64,000 bases of DNA from NCBI GenBank assembly GCA_934120715.1, contig CAKOUW010000001.1, forward strand, positions 62,001 to 126,000. Direction: 5' to 3'. How positions within the stretch are numbered: the stretch's first letter is position 1; the number at the start of each line of letters is the position of its first letter. Positions 45,175 to 52,734 of this stretch are shown piece after piece. Both the position numbers and the translations under genes were made by a program. Origin of the DNA: an uncultured Bacilli bacterium. Lineage in GTDB: Bacteria > Bacillota_I > Bacilli_A > RF39 > UBA660. The notes under the pieces are model-generated. The model saw only the letters and a program-made list of their open reading frames with translations, was not told where the DNA came from and made no database searches.

Positions 45175-46122
45175 ATGCTTAGAACTAAAGCTTTAAGAAA
45201 AATATTTATTACAACATTATCTTTATTTGTATTGTTAGTGGCTTTTTCTATTCCAAATATGGAAACTAGTAATGTTTTAAGAACAAATTTGGAAATAGAG
45301 GAGGTTAGTAGTTTATCAACTAATAGTATTTATTTGCTAAATAAGGATGGATATTTAGTAAAAAGCCGTATTTTTATAGATTCATCTGATAAAAGAGAAC
45401 AAATAGCTAAGATACTAAGTAATTTAACAATTAATAGTTCTAATAGTTTTTCTAATGGCTTGTCGGCTTTGATTCCTGAGGGGACAGTTGTTAGGGAGAT
45501 AATTTATGGTCAAAAGTTAGTGACTGTTAATTTTTCAAAAAAGATATTAAAAGTTACTAAAGATATGGAAAAACAAATGGTTGCTGCGATAGTATATAGT
45601 ATTATGGATCTTGGTGATATTAAAGGAGTTAGTATTTTAGTAGAGGGTGAGAGTTTACTTAGTTATCCGAATTCAGGTGAGAGGCTTCCTAGTACTTTAG
45701 ATAGAAGCATTGGTATTAATAAAAGTTATGATATAACGTCACGTGATAATATATCTAAAGTGGTAATTTATTATATTACTCAAATAGATGGAGATAAGTA
45801 TTATGTACCAGTTACCAAATATTTGAATGATGAACGTGAAAAAATAAAAATCATAGTTGAGGAGTTAACAACTAGTTACATACATGAGGCAAATCTTATG
45901 AGTTTTTTAAATAGTAATGTTGCTCTTTTGGATTATAAAGAAGAAAATAATGTGATGTTTTTAAACTTTAATGATTATTTATTTGATAACAATGATAAGT
46001 TACTTGAAGAGGTAATATATAGTCTTGCATATTCTGTTTTTGATAATTATGATGTTAATATGGTTATGTTTGAAGTTAATAATGAGGAAATTCGTTATAT
46101 TAGTAAGAAAAGTTTAAATTGA
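45175..46122 (+). CDS. GerM-domain (spore germination-type) protein
   Basis: 315 residues from ATG 45175 (TAGGTGAT upstream). An N-terminal membrane helix (IFITTLSLFVLLVAFSI) is followed by two GerMN-like repeats: LSALIPEGTVVREIIYGQKLVTVNFS...MVAAIVYSIMDLGDIKGVSILVEG, and a second with VVIYYITQIDGDKYYVPVTKYL...LLEEVIYSLAYSVFDNYDV. Two GerMN modules are usual for GerM, needed for sporulation and germination in Bacillus. A terminator lies at 46158-46179. Confidence 0.85.
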   Translation: MLRTKALRKIFITTLSLFVLLVAFSIPNMETSNVLRTNLEIEEVSSLSTNSIYLLNKDGYLVKSRIFIDSSDKREQIAKILSNLTINSSNSFSNGLSALIPEGTVVREIIYGQKLVTVNFSKKILKVTKDMEKQMVAAIVYSIMDLGDIKGVSILVEGESLLSYPNSGERLPSTLDRSIGINKSYDITSRDNISKVVIYYITQIDGDKYYVPVTKYLNDEREKIKIIVEELTTSYIHEANLMSFLNSNVALLDYKEENNVMFLNFNDYLFDNNDKLLEEVIYSLAYSVFDNYDVNMVMFEVNNEEIRYISKKSLN

Positions 46123-46157
46123 TTTATTGTTGCAAGTGGTTAATTTTTGGCTAAAAG

Positions 46158-46179
46158 TTCATTTTTAATGAATTTTTTT
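46158..46179 (+). terminator. Terminator after the GerM-like gene
   Basis: TTCATT, TTT loop, AATGAA, then seven T. Confidence 0.75.
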
Positions 46180-46262
46180 CTTTATGAGACTTATTTTTAT
46201 TTTTAATAGGTGAGTATTTTATATGAAAATTAATGAAATTAATAAAAGTCATAAAAAATCTC

Positions 46263-46291
46263 TTGCAACTTATGTATTTTTATTGTATAAT
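46263..46291 (+). promoter_or_regulatory. Promoter of tRNA-Arg
   Basis: TTGCAA, 17-nt spacer, perfect TATAAT, 19 nt before the tRNA. Confidence 0.75.
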
Positions 46292-46310
46292 TTTACTTGT
46301 CAGTTGATAT

Positions 46311-46387
46311 GTCTGCGTAGCTCAGCTGGATAGAGCAATCGCCTTCTAAGCGATCGGTCAGGCGTTCGAGTCGCCTCGCGGACACCA
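46311..46387 (+). tRNA. tRNA-Arg(TCT)
   Basis: 77 nt. Acceptor GTCTGCG pairs with CGCGGAC (one T-G), the anticodon loop is CTTCTAA (TCT), and CCA is encoded. It marks the left edge of the bacteriocin-like cassette. Confidence 0.95.
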
Positions 46388-46397
46388 TAATGAGATA

Positions 46398-46430
46398 AAC
46401 TCAAGTACTTTAATAGGTATTTGAGTTTTT
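46398..46430 (+). terminator. Terminator of tRNA-Arg
   Basis: AACTCAA, loop including GTAC/GTAT, TTGAGTT, then T-tract. Confidence 0.75.
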
Positions 46431-46460
46431 ATTTTATAAAAAATTAATTATTTTGTGGGA

Positions 46461-46489
46461 TTGTCTTAACTTTTTTCTAATAATATAAG
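46461..46489 (+). promoter_or_regulatory. Promoter of the peptide-export cassette
   Basis: TTGTCT, 17-nt spacer, TATAAG. A start near 46496 supports translation from GTG 46510 rather than GTG 46489. Confidence 0.5.
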
Positions 46490-46509
46490 TGGAAGTGAGA
46501 GATGCTATA

Positions 46510-48579
46510 GTGAAAATAGTTAGGCAAGATGGCATTAAAGATTGTGGTGTTTGCTGCTTATTATCAATTATTAGGTTTTATGGAGGGGATTTATCTTTAG
46601 AATATTTGAGAGGAGTAACAAATACTAATAAAAGTGGAGTTTCAGCATTTGATTTGATTGAGGCAATGAAAAAGATTGGGTTTGATGCTTATGGTGTTAC
46701 TGGTGATTTGGAAAAAATAGAGTTTAGTAATTTGCCTTGTATAGCTCATCTTATTATTAACAAAAAGTATAAGCATTTTGTAGTTATTTATAGCATAGAT
46801 GATAAAAAGAGAAAGGTTGTGATTATGGATCCTGCTGTTGGAAGGAGAAGCTTAAGTTTTTCACAGTTTAAACTCCTTTCCAGTAGTAATTATATATACT
46901 TGAGGCCTATAAAAAAACTACCTAAAATGTCAAATAAGCATATTATTAATAAATTTATTAAGCATTTACTTAAGTGTGAAAAGATTAGTTTATTATTTAT
47001 TTTTTTGTTTACTATTTTTTATTTTCTTTTTCAAGTTGTAATTGCTTTTCATTTTAAATATCTTTTAGAATTTCCTATTAAATACCAGTTAGAGACAACT
47101 ATTGTGTCAATTAGTGTTTACTTATTTATAGTGTATGTGTTTAGGGAAATTATTTTTTTTAGTAAAAATTTGTTAATGACAAAATTGATAAATATTAGTG
47201 ATCGTCTAATGAGTTTTGAAACATATAAGCATATTCTTTTACTTCCTTATACTTATTATAAAAATAGAACAACGGGTGAAGTTATATCTAGACTGAGAGA
47301 TTTGAATACTATTAAGAATTTTGTTGCTCAAGTTAGCTGTTTTTTTATTACTGATTTTATTGGAACGATTTTATTTATTTTAATTTTATTTACGATTAAT
47401 ATAAAAATGACGGTTATAGTATTATTTTTTTCTATTCTTATTTTTCTTTTTTCTCTTATTTTTAGTAAAAGAAGAAAAAAGCTTATAAAGAAGGTTAGTA
47501 AGAGTGAAGATCAAGTTAATTCATATTTGGTTGAGTCTTTGACAAATGTTGATACTATCAAGGGAAGTCACATGGAAAAAAGGCTTAGGGATAATTTTTT
47601 GATCAAATATAATAATTTACTAGATACTGCTTATAGTCTTAGTTTTATGGAGCAAATTCTTAATTTAGTGAAAGCTTTTTTTAGTGATATATTATTTGTT
47701 GTTATTTGGGGATTTGGTAGCTACTTGGTTATTATTAAGAAACTATCTTTGGGTAAAGTTTTAGTTTATCAAAATATTTTTACTTATTTCTTTAATAGTT
47801 TTAATAGTTTAATTACTATATTTAATAATTATCATAGTTTTAAGGTTGCTGCTTTTCGAATTGAAGATCTATTTTTGATTGATGGTGAGGAGTTTACTGG
47901 TAGTTATTATTACTTGTCTCACAGATTAGATGGAGATATTAGTTTTAACAAATTAAGTTATAGTATTTCCAATAGAACCATTTTAAAAGGATTAAGTCTT
48001 AATATTAAGTGTGGAGAAAAAATTTTGCTTCTTGGTAAAAGTGGTGCTGGAAAAAGCACATTGGTTAAAATATTACTTAGATATATTGATATACCTTTTG
48101 GTTATGTATCAATTAAAGGGATAGATATAAATCATTATCATTTGGAGGTTATAAGGCAAGGAATTACTTTTGTAAGTAGTAATGAACTTCTATTTACTAA
48201 TACGCTTTATAATAATATAGTTTTGGGAAGAGAGGTCAATTATGATGATTTTATAAACATATGTAAAATTTGTATGGTTGATGAAATTGTTGATGATGAT
48301 TTAGGATATCAGGTATTGGTTGAAGAAAATGGTTTTAATTTTAGCAATGGTGAAAAACAAAGAATAATTTTGGCTAGGGCATTGCTTAGAAAGTCAGATA
48401 TATATATTTTTGATGAAGCTTTTAGTCAAATAGATAGGGGGAGAAGAAATATTATTATTAAAAATATATTCGAGTATTTAAAAGAAAAAACAATTGTTGT
48501 TATAAGTCATAATATTGAAAATAGAGATATATTTAATAGAGTTTTAAAAATGGAAGATGGTGAAGTATTTGAAGCTTAG
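46510..48579 (+). CDS. Peptidase-containing ABC exporter (C39, PCAT type)
   Basis: About 689 residues from GTG 46510 (MKIVRQDGIKDCG, the usual family start; GTG 46489 is possible). The N-terminal C39 peptidase has catalytic Cys in KDCGVCCLLSI (residue 12), His in KHFVVIY and Asp in VIMDPAVGRR. Six membrane helices span about 155-440. The ATPase has Walker A LLGKSGAGKSTLV, signature FSNGEKQRIILARAL, Walker B IYIFDEAFSQID and switch His VVISHN. The enzyme cleaves double-glycine leaders and exports the peptide. Two such substrates are encoded just downstream (48977 and 49114), so the cargo is local. Confidence 0.95.
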   Translation: MKIVRQDGIKDCGVCCLLSIIRFYGGDLSLEYLRGVTNTNKSGVSAFDLIEAMKKIGFDAYGVTGDLEKIEFSNLPCIAHLIINKKYKHFVVIYSIDDKKRKVVIMDPAVGRRSLSFSQFKLLSSSNYIYLRPIKKLPKMSNKHIINKFIKHLLKCEKISLLFIFLFTIFYFLFQVVIAFHFKYLLEFPIKYQLETTIVSISVYLFIVYVFREIIFFSKNLLMTKLINISDRLMSFETYKHILLLPYTYYKNRTTGEVISRLRDLNTIKNFVAQVSCFFITDFIGTILFILILFTINIKMTVIVLFFSILIFLFSLIFSKRRKKLIKKVSKSEDQVNSYLVESLTNVDTIKGSHMEKRLRDNFLIKYNNLLDTAYSLSFMEQILNLVKAFFSDILFVVIWGFGSYLVIIKKLSLGKVLVYQNIFTYFFNSFNSLITIFNNYHSFKVAAFRIEDLFLIDGEEFTGSYYYLSHRLDGDISFNKLSYSISNRTILKGLSLNIKCGEKILLLGKSGAGKSTLVKILLRYIDIPFGYVSIKGIDINHYHLEVIRQGITFVSSNELLFTNTLYNNIVLGREVNYDDFINICKICMVDEIVDDDLGYQVLVEENGFNFSNGEKQRIILARALLRKSDIYIFDEAFSQIDRGRRNIIIKNIFEYLKEKTIVVISHNIENRDIFNRVLKMEDGEVFEA

Positions 48580-48975
48580 AAAATATGAAAGACTTAATTT
48601 TCTTTTTACATTTTGTATTAGTTTGTTAGTATTAATAGTTTTTTTTTAATTTATTCTTTTCAAAATAGGATTTCTAATTATCTTTTAATTAATGGGACTA
48701 TTAGTGGTGACAATTTAGCTAGTATTTTAGTTACTCAAAAGGAATTGGATGTTTTATATAAAAATAAGTATTTATATTTTAATAATAAGAAATTTCGATA
48801 TAAAGTTAATAATGTAATGAGAGATGCTGTTATAAAAAATGAGAATTATCATTTTGTAGTTATTAGTTTTAAAATAGGCGATCAATATAAAATAAATGAT
48901 AATATTAGTATTGTTATTGGTAATGGCAGAATATCTTTTTATAAAATGTTTGAGTCTATGTGGAAAGGAGTATAG
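48569..48975 (+). pseudogene. Small membrane accessory protein of the exporter, off-frame at a T9 run
   Basis: TTG 48569 overlaps the exporter stop by 11 nt. Its first 26 codons encode a membrane helix (LNFLFTFCISLLVLIVFFF) and stop at TAA 48647. With ten instead of nine T at 48639-48647, the frame runs on to 48975 (about 135 residues): FQNRISNYLLINGTISGDN, FKIGDQYKINDNISIVIGNG. The position and the single-helix layout fit a very short HlyD-type accessory (membrane-fusion) protein without the long coiled-coil hairpin. Slippage at T9, real inactivation or a sequence error are all possible. It is followed by 1 nt and the first peptide gene. Confidence 0.55.
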
Positions 48976-48976
48976 G

Positions 48977-49117
48977 ATGAAGGTTTTAGACAGTAATGAA
49001 TTGAAAAGGGTGGCTGGTGGCATGTCAGTATGGGCAGGAGTAGCTATAGCTGCTGCTATTGTCTTTGTGTCAGGCATAATAGAAGGTTTTGTAAATACGG
49101 GGAGGTGTAATGATTGA
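48977..49117 (+). CDS. Double-glycine peptide A, class IIb-like bacteriocin precursor
   Basis: 46 residues. ATG 48977 follows AAAGGAG and lies 1 nt after the accessory gene stop. The leader MKVLDSNELKRVAGG has the LSxxELxxIxGG consensus for C39 cleavage. The core is 31 residues: MSVWAGVAIAAAIVFVSG, then IIEGFVNTGRCND. It contains Ala/Gly small-residue faces, a GxxxG motif (SGIIEG) and one Cys third from the end. Hydrophobicity suits a membrane-spanning helix. It is read by the adjacent C39 exporter and overlaps peptide B by 4 nt. Confidence 0.82.
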   Translation: MKVLDSNELKRVAGGMSVWAGVAIAAAIVFVSGIIEGFVNTGRCND

Positions 49118-49281
49118 TTAGACAGAATGATAACTTAGAAAAAATTGTTGGTGGAACTACACTTACTGGTTCTATAGTAAAAGCTTTAACAGAAATAATT
49201 AAGGTTTTGGGTGATGCTGGTAGAGGACTTGGTTCTTCTATTAGAAGAATTGGAACTAATAATTTATGTCCATTAGAATAG
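49114..49281 (+). CDS. Double-glycine peptide B, class IIb-like bacteriocin precursor
   Basis: 55 residues. Start TTG 49114 overlaps the stop of peptide A (TTGA) and has GGGGAGGTG 6 nt upstream, inside peptide A. The leader MIRQNDNLEKIVGG fits C39 processing. The 41-residue core, starting TTLTGSIVKALTEIIKVLGD, is a cationic amphipathic helix. It has a Gly-rich stretch AGRGLGSS with GxxxG, and one Cys four residues from the end (NLCPLE). Tight coupling of A and B suggests equal production, as in two-peptide bacteriocins. Confidence 0.8.
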   Translation: MIRQNDNLEKIVGGTTLTGSIVKALTEIIKVLGDAGRGLGSSIRRIGTNNLCPLE

Positions 49282-49403
49282 TTTTAAATGTATTATTGAA
49301 GGTATTATTAATAATTTTACTTATTTTTATTTTCTCATTATTATTAAGTAATTTATATGATTTAGGCCTCAAATTTGGGAAAATATTACGATATTTACTC
49401 TAA
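49266..49403 (+). CDS. Candidate immunity peptide, 45 residues, one membrane helix
   Basis: ATG 49266 lies in the last codons of peptide B in another frame (16-nt overlap) and the ORF ends at TAA 49401-49403. The product MSIRIVLNVLLKVLLIILLI is followed by FIFSLLLSNLYDLGLKFGKI and a basic end. This is a single hydrophobic helix with flanking Lys/Arg, as in many small bacteriocin immunity proteins. No clear ribosome site is present; expression would need coupling to peptide B. This is the weakest member of the cassette. Confidence 0.4.
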   Translation: MSIRIVLNVLLKVLLIILLIFIFSLLLSNLYDLGLKFGKILRYLL

Positions 49404-49438
49404 AATTAGCTTTTTTGATAAAAATATTAAAAAAAATG

Positions 49439-49467
49439 TTGAAAATTAAATAATCTTTTGTTATAAT
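49439..49467 (+). promoter_or_regulatory. Promoter of rpsU
   Basis: TTGAAA, 17-nt spacer, perfect TATAAT at 49462-49467. Confidence 0.75.
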
Positions 49468-49500
49468 TCATTGTAGTTAAAGCGAAGGGAGGGATAATTG

Positions 49501-49707
49501 GTGGCAACTAAAGTAACTGTTAGAGGTGATTTGGACAAAGCTCTAAGAAGGTTCAAACAAAAAGTGGCAAGAGACGGTGTCCCTTCAGAATGTAGAAAAA
49601 GAGAAGCTTATGAAAAACCAGGAGTTAAGAGAAGAAACGCTAAAAAAGAAGGCATCAAAAACTCAAGAAAAAGAAATCGTGCTAACAACAATAATAAAGA
49701 TTTTTAA
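49501..49707 (+). CDS. rpsU: 30S ribosomal protein S21
   Basis: 68 residues from GTG 49501 (GGGAGGG 7 nt upstream; TTG 49498 is too close). ATKVTVRGDLDKALRRFKQK and RKREAYEKPGVKRRNAKKEG are the S21 landmarks. The C-terminus is Lys/Arg/Asn-rich. S21 contacts the 16S 3' end near the anti-Shine-Dalgarno. It is followed by yqeY, the usual Firmicutes order. Confidence 0.96.
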   Translation: MATKVTVRGDLDKALRRFKQKVARDGVPSECRKREAYEKPGVKRRNAKKEGIKNSRKRNRANNNNKDF

Positions 49708-49717
49708 TAAGTATGTG

Positions 49718-49750
49718 GGACTATTGACGTGTGCGATAGTCCTTTTATTT
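49718..49750 (+). terminator. Terminator/attenuator between rpsU and yqeY
   Basis: GGACTAT, 11-nt loop, ATAGTCC, then TTTTATTTT. Confidence 0.75.
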
Positions 49751-49763
49751 TAAGGAGGAAACT

Positions 49764-50210
49764 ATGGTAGAAAAATTAAAACAAGATATGATTGATGCTA
49801 TGAAGAGTAAGGATAGGGAAAGACTTACTGTAATTAGAATGGTAAAATCAGCAATGGATTTGGAACATATAGATCATAAAAGGGAAATAGATGATGATTT
49901 ACTTATAGATGTTTTAAATAAGCAAATTAAAATGCGAAGAGATTCTATAGAAGAGTTTAGTAAGGCTGGTAGAACTGATTTAGTTGAAAAAACACAGTCT
50001 GAAGTTGATATATTACTTGCTTATTTACCTAAACAGTTGTCAAAACAGGAAATATCTGTAGAGATTGATAAAATATTTGAGATAGTTCAACCAACTAGTT
50101 CAAAAGATATGGGAAAAATAATGAAAGAAGCTAGTTCTCAATTAAAGGGTAAGGCTGATATGAAGTTAGTTAGTGAAATAATAAAGACTAAATTACAAGA
50201 GAAATGCTAA
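49764..50210 (+). CDS. yqeY: GatB/YqeY domain protein
   Basis: 148 residues. YqeY pattern: LKQDMIDAMKSKDRERLTVIRMVKSA, KQIKMRRDSIEEFSKAGRTDLVEK, LLAYLPKQLS, and KDMGKIMKEASSQLKGKADMKLV at the C-terminus. It resembles the tRNA-binding tail of GatB, but its own role is unknown. AAGGAGG precedes the ATG. Confidence 0.94.
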   Translation: MVEKLKQDMIDAMKSKDRERLTVIRMVKSAMDLEHIDHKREIDDDLLIDVLNKQIKMRRDSIEEFSKAGRTDLVEKTQSEVDILLAYLPKQLSKQEISVEIDKIFEIVQPTSSKDMGKIMKEASSQLKGKADMKLVSEIIKTKLQEKC

Positions 50211-50272
50211 TGATATGCATTTCTTTTTCTATTAATTAAAGTTTTTTCATATAATTTTATAGGTGATCTGTA

Positions 50273-50512
50273 ATGATTAATAGAATTCGACAATATATAA
50301 AAGATGAAGAGTTTAGATTGACTATTTTTAGTGATCGATTATATGTTGTGAATTATGTGGAAATGCTTTCTTTAAGTAGTGATAGAATATCATTTTTAAC
50401 TGATAAGTTTAGAATAGTAATAAAAGGCAAAAATTTAACAGTAAATAAATTATTAGATAAAGAGGTTTTAATTCTAGGAGTTATTTTGAACGTAGAGGTT
50501 AATTATGAATAA
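50273..50512 (+). CDS. yqfC: YqfC/YabP-family sporulation protein
   Basis: 79 residues. The YabP/YqfC fold signature is RLYVVNYVEMLSLSSDRISFLTDKFRIVIKG, ending in GVILNVEV. It overlaps yqfD by 8 nt. In Bacillus yqfC-yqfD is a sigma-E operon. AGGTGAT precedes the ATG. Confidence 0.85.
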   Translation: MINRIRQYIKDEEFRLTIFSDRLYVVNYVEMLSLSSDRISFLTDKFRIVIKGKNLTVNKLLDKEVLILGVILNVEVNYE

Positions 50513-51656
50513 TAAATATAGAATAGTAATTACTGGGAAAAGACCTGATTATTTTATAAGGGAATTGATTAAAAGAAATGTTAACATATATGATTTGGTA
50601 AAGAAAAAGAATGAGTTAGAAATAGTTGTTGATATAGATGGTATTGAAAAAATAAATAATATTAAGACTAGTTATAAATATAAAATAATTGATAGATATG
50701 GATTAGCTAAAGTTAAGTATATGTTAAAAAAGTATGCTATTTTTTTGATTTTTTTTGCTGTAGGTATACTTATTAATATAGTATTAAGTCAAATTATATT
50801 TGAGGTTGATGTTATTCATTCTAATTCTTATATTAGGGAACTTGTGTATAATGATTTAAATGATTTAGGAATTAGAAAATTTAATTTTAAAGTTAGTTAT
50901 CAAAGAAAAGAGAAAATTGTTAAGGAAATTTTAAAGAAAGAGACTAATGATATAGAATGGTTAGAAATTGAAGATGTTGGGACAAAATATATAGTAAAAG
51001 TTGAGCAAAGGAAGAAGAATACTGAGAATAAAGTTTGTAAAAATAAAAATATTGTTGCAAAGAAAGATGCTATGATACTAGAGATTTTAGCTGATCAGGG
51101 TGAAGTTGTTAGGAAAAAACTAGATTATGTAAAAAAGGGAGATATATTGATTAGTGGTGTTATTCATAATAAAGAAAATATAGTTAGTATGCGTTGTGCT
51201 GAGGGAAAAGTTTTTGGAGAAGTTTGGTATCAGGTTCATTTGGAGGTACCTAAAAGATATGTAGAAGTTAATGTTACTGGACGAGAAAAAAGACAATTAG
51301 AGATAGAAGTTTTAAATAAGAGATATACTCTATTTAATAATTTTAAAACTTATAAGAGAGAAGAATTTAGTTTAGTTAAGTCAAATCTTTTACCTTTTAG
51401 TATTAATTATACTAAGTATTTAGAAACTAATGTTAAAACATTTAATTATTCAGTTAATGATATTAATTCTATTGCACTGGATATGGCTCAGTCTAGGCTT
51501 TTAACTAAATTAGGAAAAGAGGATACTATTATTTCTAAAAAAGTTTTGAAAAAGCAGGAAAAAGGGAGTAAAATATTAGTAGATGTGTTTATTAAAGTTA
51601 AAGAAGATATTACAGATTATATGGATATAGTTATAGAAGAAGAAAATAAGGAGTAG
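50505..51656 (+). CDS. yqfD: Sporulation protein YqfD (SpoIV-type)
   Basis: 383 residues. N-terminal soluble part, one membrane helix at about 82-102 (YAIFLIFFAVGILINIVL), then a large domain with IFEVDVIHSNSYIRELVYNDL and the YqfD signature ILADQGEVVRKKLDYVKKGDILISGVI and GKVFGEVWYQVHLEVP. The Bacillus protein is made early in the mother cell. It is translationally coupled to yqfC. The gene is intact and of normal length. Confidence 0.9.
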   Translation: MNNKYRIVITGKRPDYFIRELIKRNVNIYDLVKKKNELEIVVDIDGIEKINNIKTSYKYKIIDRYGLAKVKYMLKKYAIFLIFFAVGILINIVLSQIIFEVDVIHSNSYIRELVYNDLNDLGIRKFNFKVSYQRKEKIVKEILKKETNDIEWLEIEDVGTKYIVKVEQRKKNTENKVCKNKNIVAKKDAMILEILADQGEVVRKKLDYVKKGDILISGVIHNKENIVSMRCAEGKVFGEVWYQVHLEVPKRYVEVNVTGREKRQLEIEVLNKRYTLFNNFKTYKREEFSLVKSNLLPFSINYTKYLETNVKTFNYSVNDINSIALDMAQSRLLTKLGKEDTIISKKVLKKQEKGSKILVDVFIKVKEDITDYMDIVIEEENKE

Positions 51657-51666
51657 GAGTGATTTT

Positions 51667-52272
51667 TTGTTAGAGCCATTTACTAATACTATTTATGGGG
51701 TTTTAAATTTTACTTGGCCTATGGTTATTATTTCCGTCGTTGTTATGATTTCTTTAAGAGTGAGTTATTTGATTAAGAATAAGCAACGTTTTGTATTATA
51801 TAGAGAACTTCTTAGTTTGAGTTTTGTTATTTATATTATGTGTTTATTCCAAGTTGTTACTTTTCAGGACAGTGTTAGTTGGTCTAGTAACAATTTTATT
51901 CCTTTTAAGGAAATATTACGTTATAATATGGGAAGCAGGCTGTTTTTTAAAAACGTTGTTGGTAATATGATAATGTTTTTACCTTATGGTTTTTTTGTTA
52001 GTTATATTTTAGACAGTAGAAAAATTAAATTACCATTATTTTTAACGGTAATAGCATCTATTTCTATTGAGATTGTTCAGATGTTGATAGGAAGGGTATT
52101 TGATGTTGATGATATTATTTTAAATGTAATAGGTGGTTGTTTAGGCTTTTTAATATATTATTTACTACAAGTTGTTGCTGATAGACTTCCTAAATCATTT
52201 AAGAGTGAATGGCTTTTGAATCTTATATCAATTGTATTATTGATTGTTATAGTGGTTATTATTATAAGGTAG
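51667..52272 (+). CDS. VanZ-like membrane protein
   Basis: 201 residues from TTG 51667 (AGGAGTGAT 6-9 nt upstream). About five membrane helices are present. VanZ-family motifs: NNFIPFKEILRY, NVVGNMIMFLPYGFF, ASISIEIVQMLIGRVFDVDDIILNVIGG. It sits where phoH lies between yqfD and ybeY in most Firmicutes. VanZ proteins have been linked to teicoplanin tolerance and lipid-related functions; the role here is open. Confidence 0.88.
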   Translation: MLEPFTNTIYGVLNFTWPMVIISVVVMISLRVSYLIKNKQRFVLYRELLSLSFVIYIMCLFQVVTFQDSVSWSSNNFIPFKEILRYNMGSRLFFKNVVGNMIMFLPYGFFVSYILDSRKIKLPLFLTVIASISIEIVQMLIGRVFDVDDIILNVIGGCLGFLIYYLLQVVADRLPKSFKSEWLLNLISIVLLIVIVVIIIR

Positions 52273-52284
52273 GAGTGATTTTTT

Positions 52285-52734
52285 TTGAGTAGTTTTGAAT
52301 TAGTAAATCAAACAGATGAAGATATCAAGGAATTTGATACTATTAATACAGTATTAAACAAAGCATTAGAAATGGAAGAGTTGGATAATGTTAATTTTAA
52401 TGTAATAATTGTTGATAATGATTATATTCATGAACTTAACAAGAATTATAGGAATATTGATAGAGAAACTGATGTTATTACATTTGCATTGGAAGATGAG
52501 AAGGATATGATTTTACCGGCTGATGTTAGGATTTTAGGAGATATATATATTTCTATTGATAGAGCACGTAGTCAAGCAATTGAGTATGGTCATTCTTTGG
52601 AGAGAGAACTTGCTTTTTTAGCTGTTCATGGATTTTATCATTTACTTGGTTATGATCATATGACTTTAGAAGATGAAAAAGTTATGTTTGGAAAGCAGGA
52701 GGCAGTATTAGATGCGTGTGGAATTAAAAGGTAA
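52285..52734 (+). CDS. ybeY: Endoribonuclease/rRNA maturation factor YbeY
   Basis: 149 residues from TTG 52285 (AGGAGTGAT upstream, the same site type as vanZ). The zinc motif is LAFLAVHGFYHLLGYDH (His residues in HGxxHLLGYDH). NVIIVDNDYIHELNKNYRNIDRETDVITFAL is the N-terminal conserved block. It acts in 16S rRNA 3'-end maturation and ribosome quality control. Its end overlaps dgkA by 23 nt. Confidence 0.95.
   Translation: MSSFELVNQTDEDIKEFDTINTVLNKALEMEELDNVNFNVIIVDNDYIHELNKNYRNIDRETDVITFALEDEKDMILPADVRILGDIYISIDRARSQAIEYGHSLERELAFLAVHGFYHLLGYDHMTLEDEKVMFGKQEAVLDACGIKR

Noticed and set aside
46223..46333. Short ATG-started ORF (MKINEINKSHKKSLATYVF...) before tRNA-Arg
   Set aside because: It runs through the tRNA promoter and into the tRNA itself; a chance frame despite a weak GGTGAG site.
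49110..49121. ATG 49110 as the start of peptide B
   Set aside because: It reaches TAG after three codons; TTG 49114 gives the conserved double-glycine leader at correct spacing.
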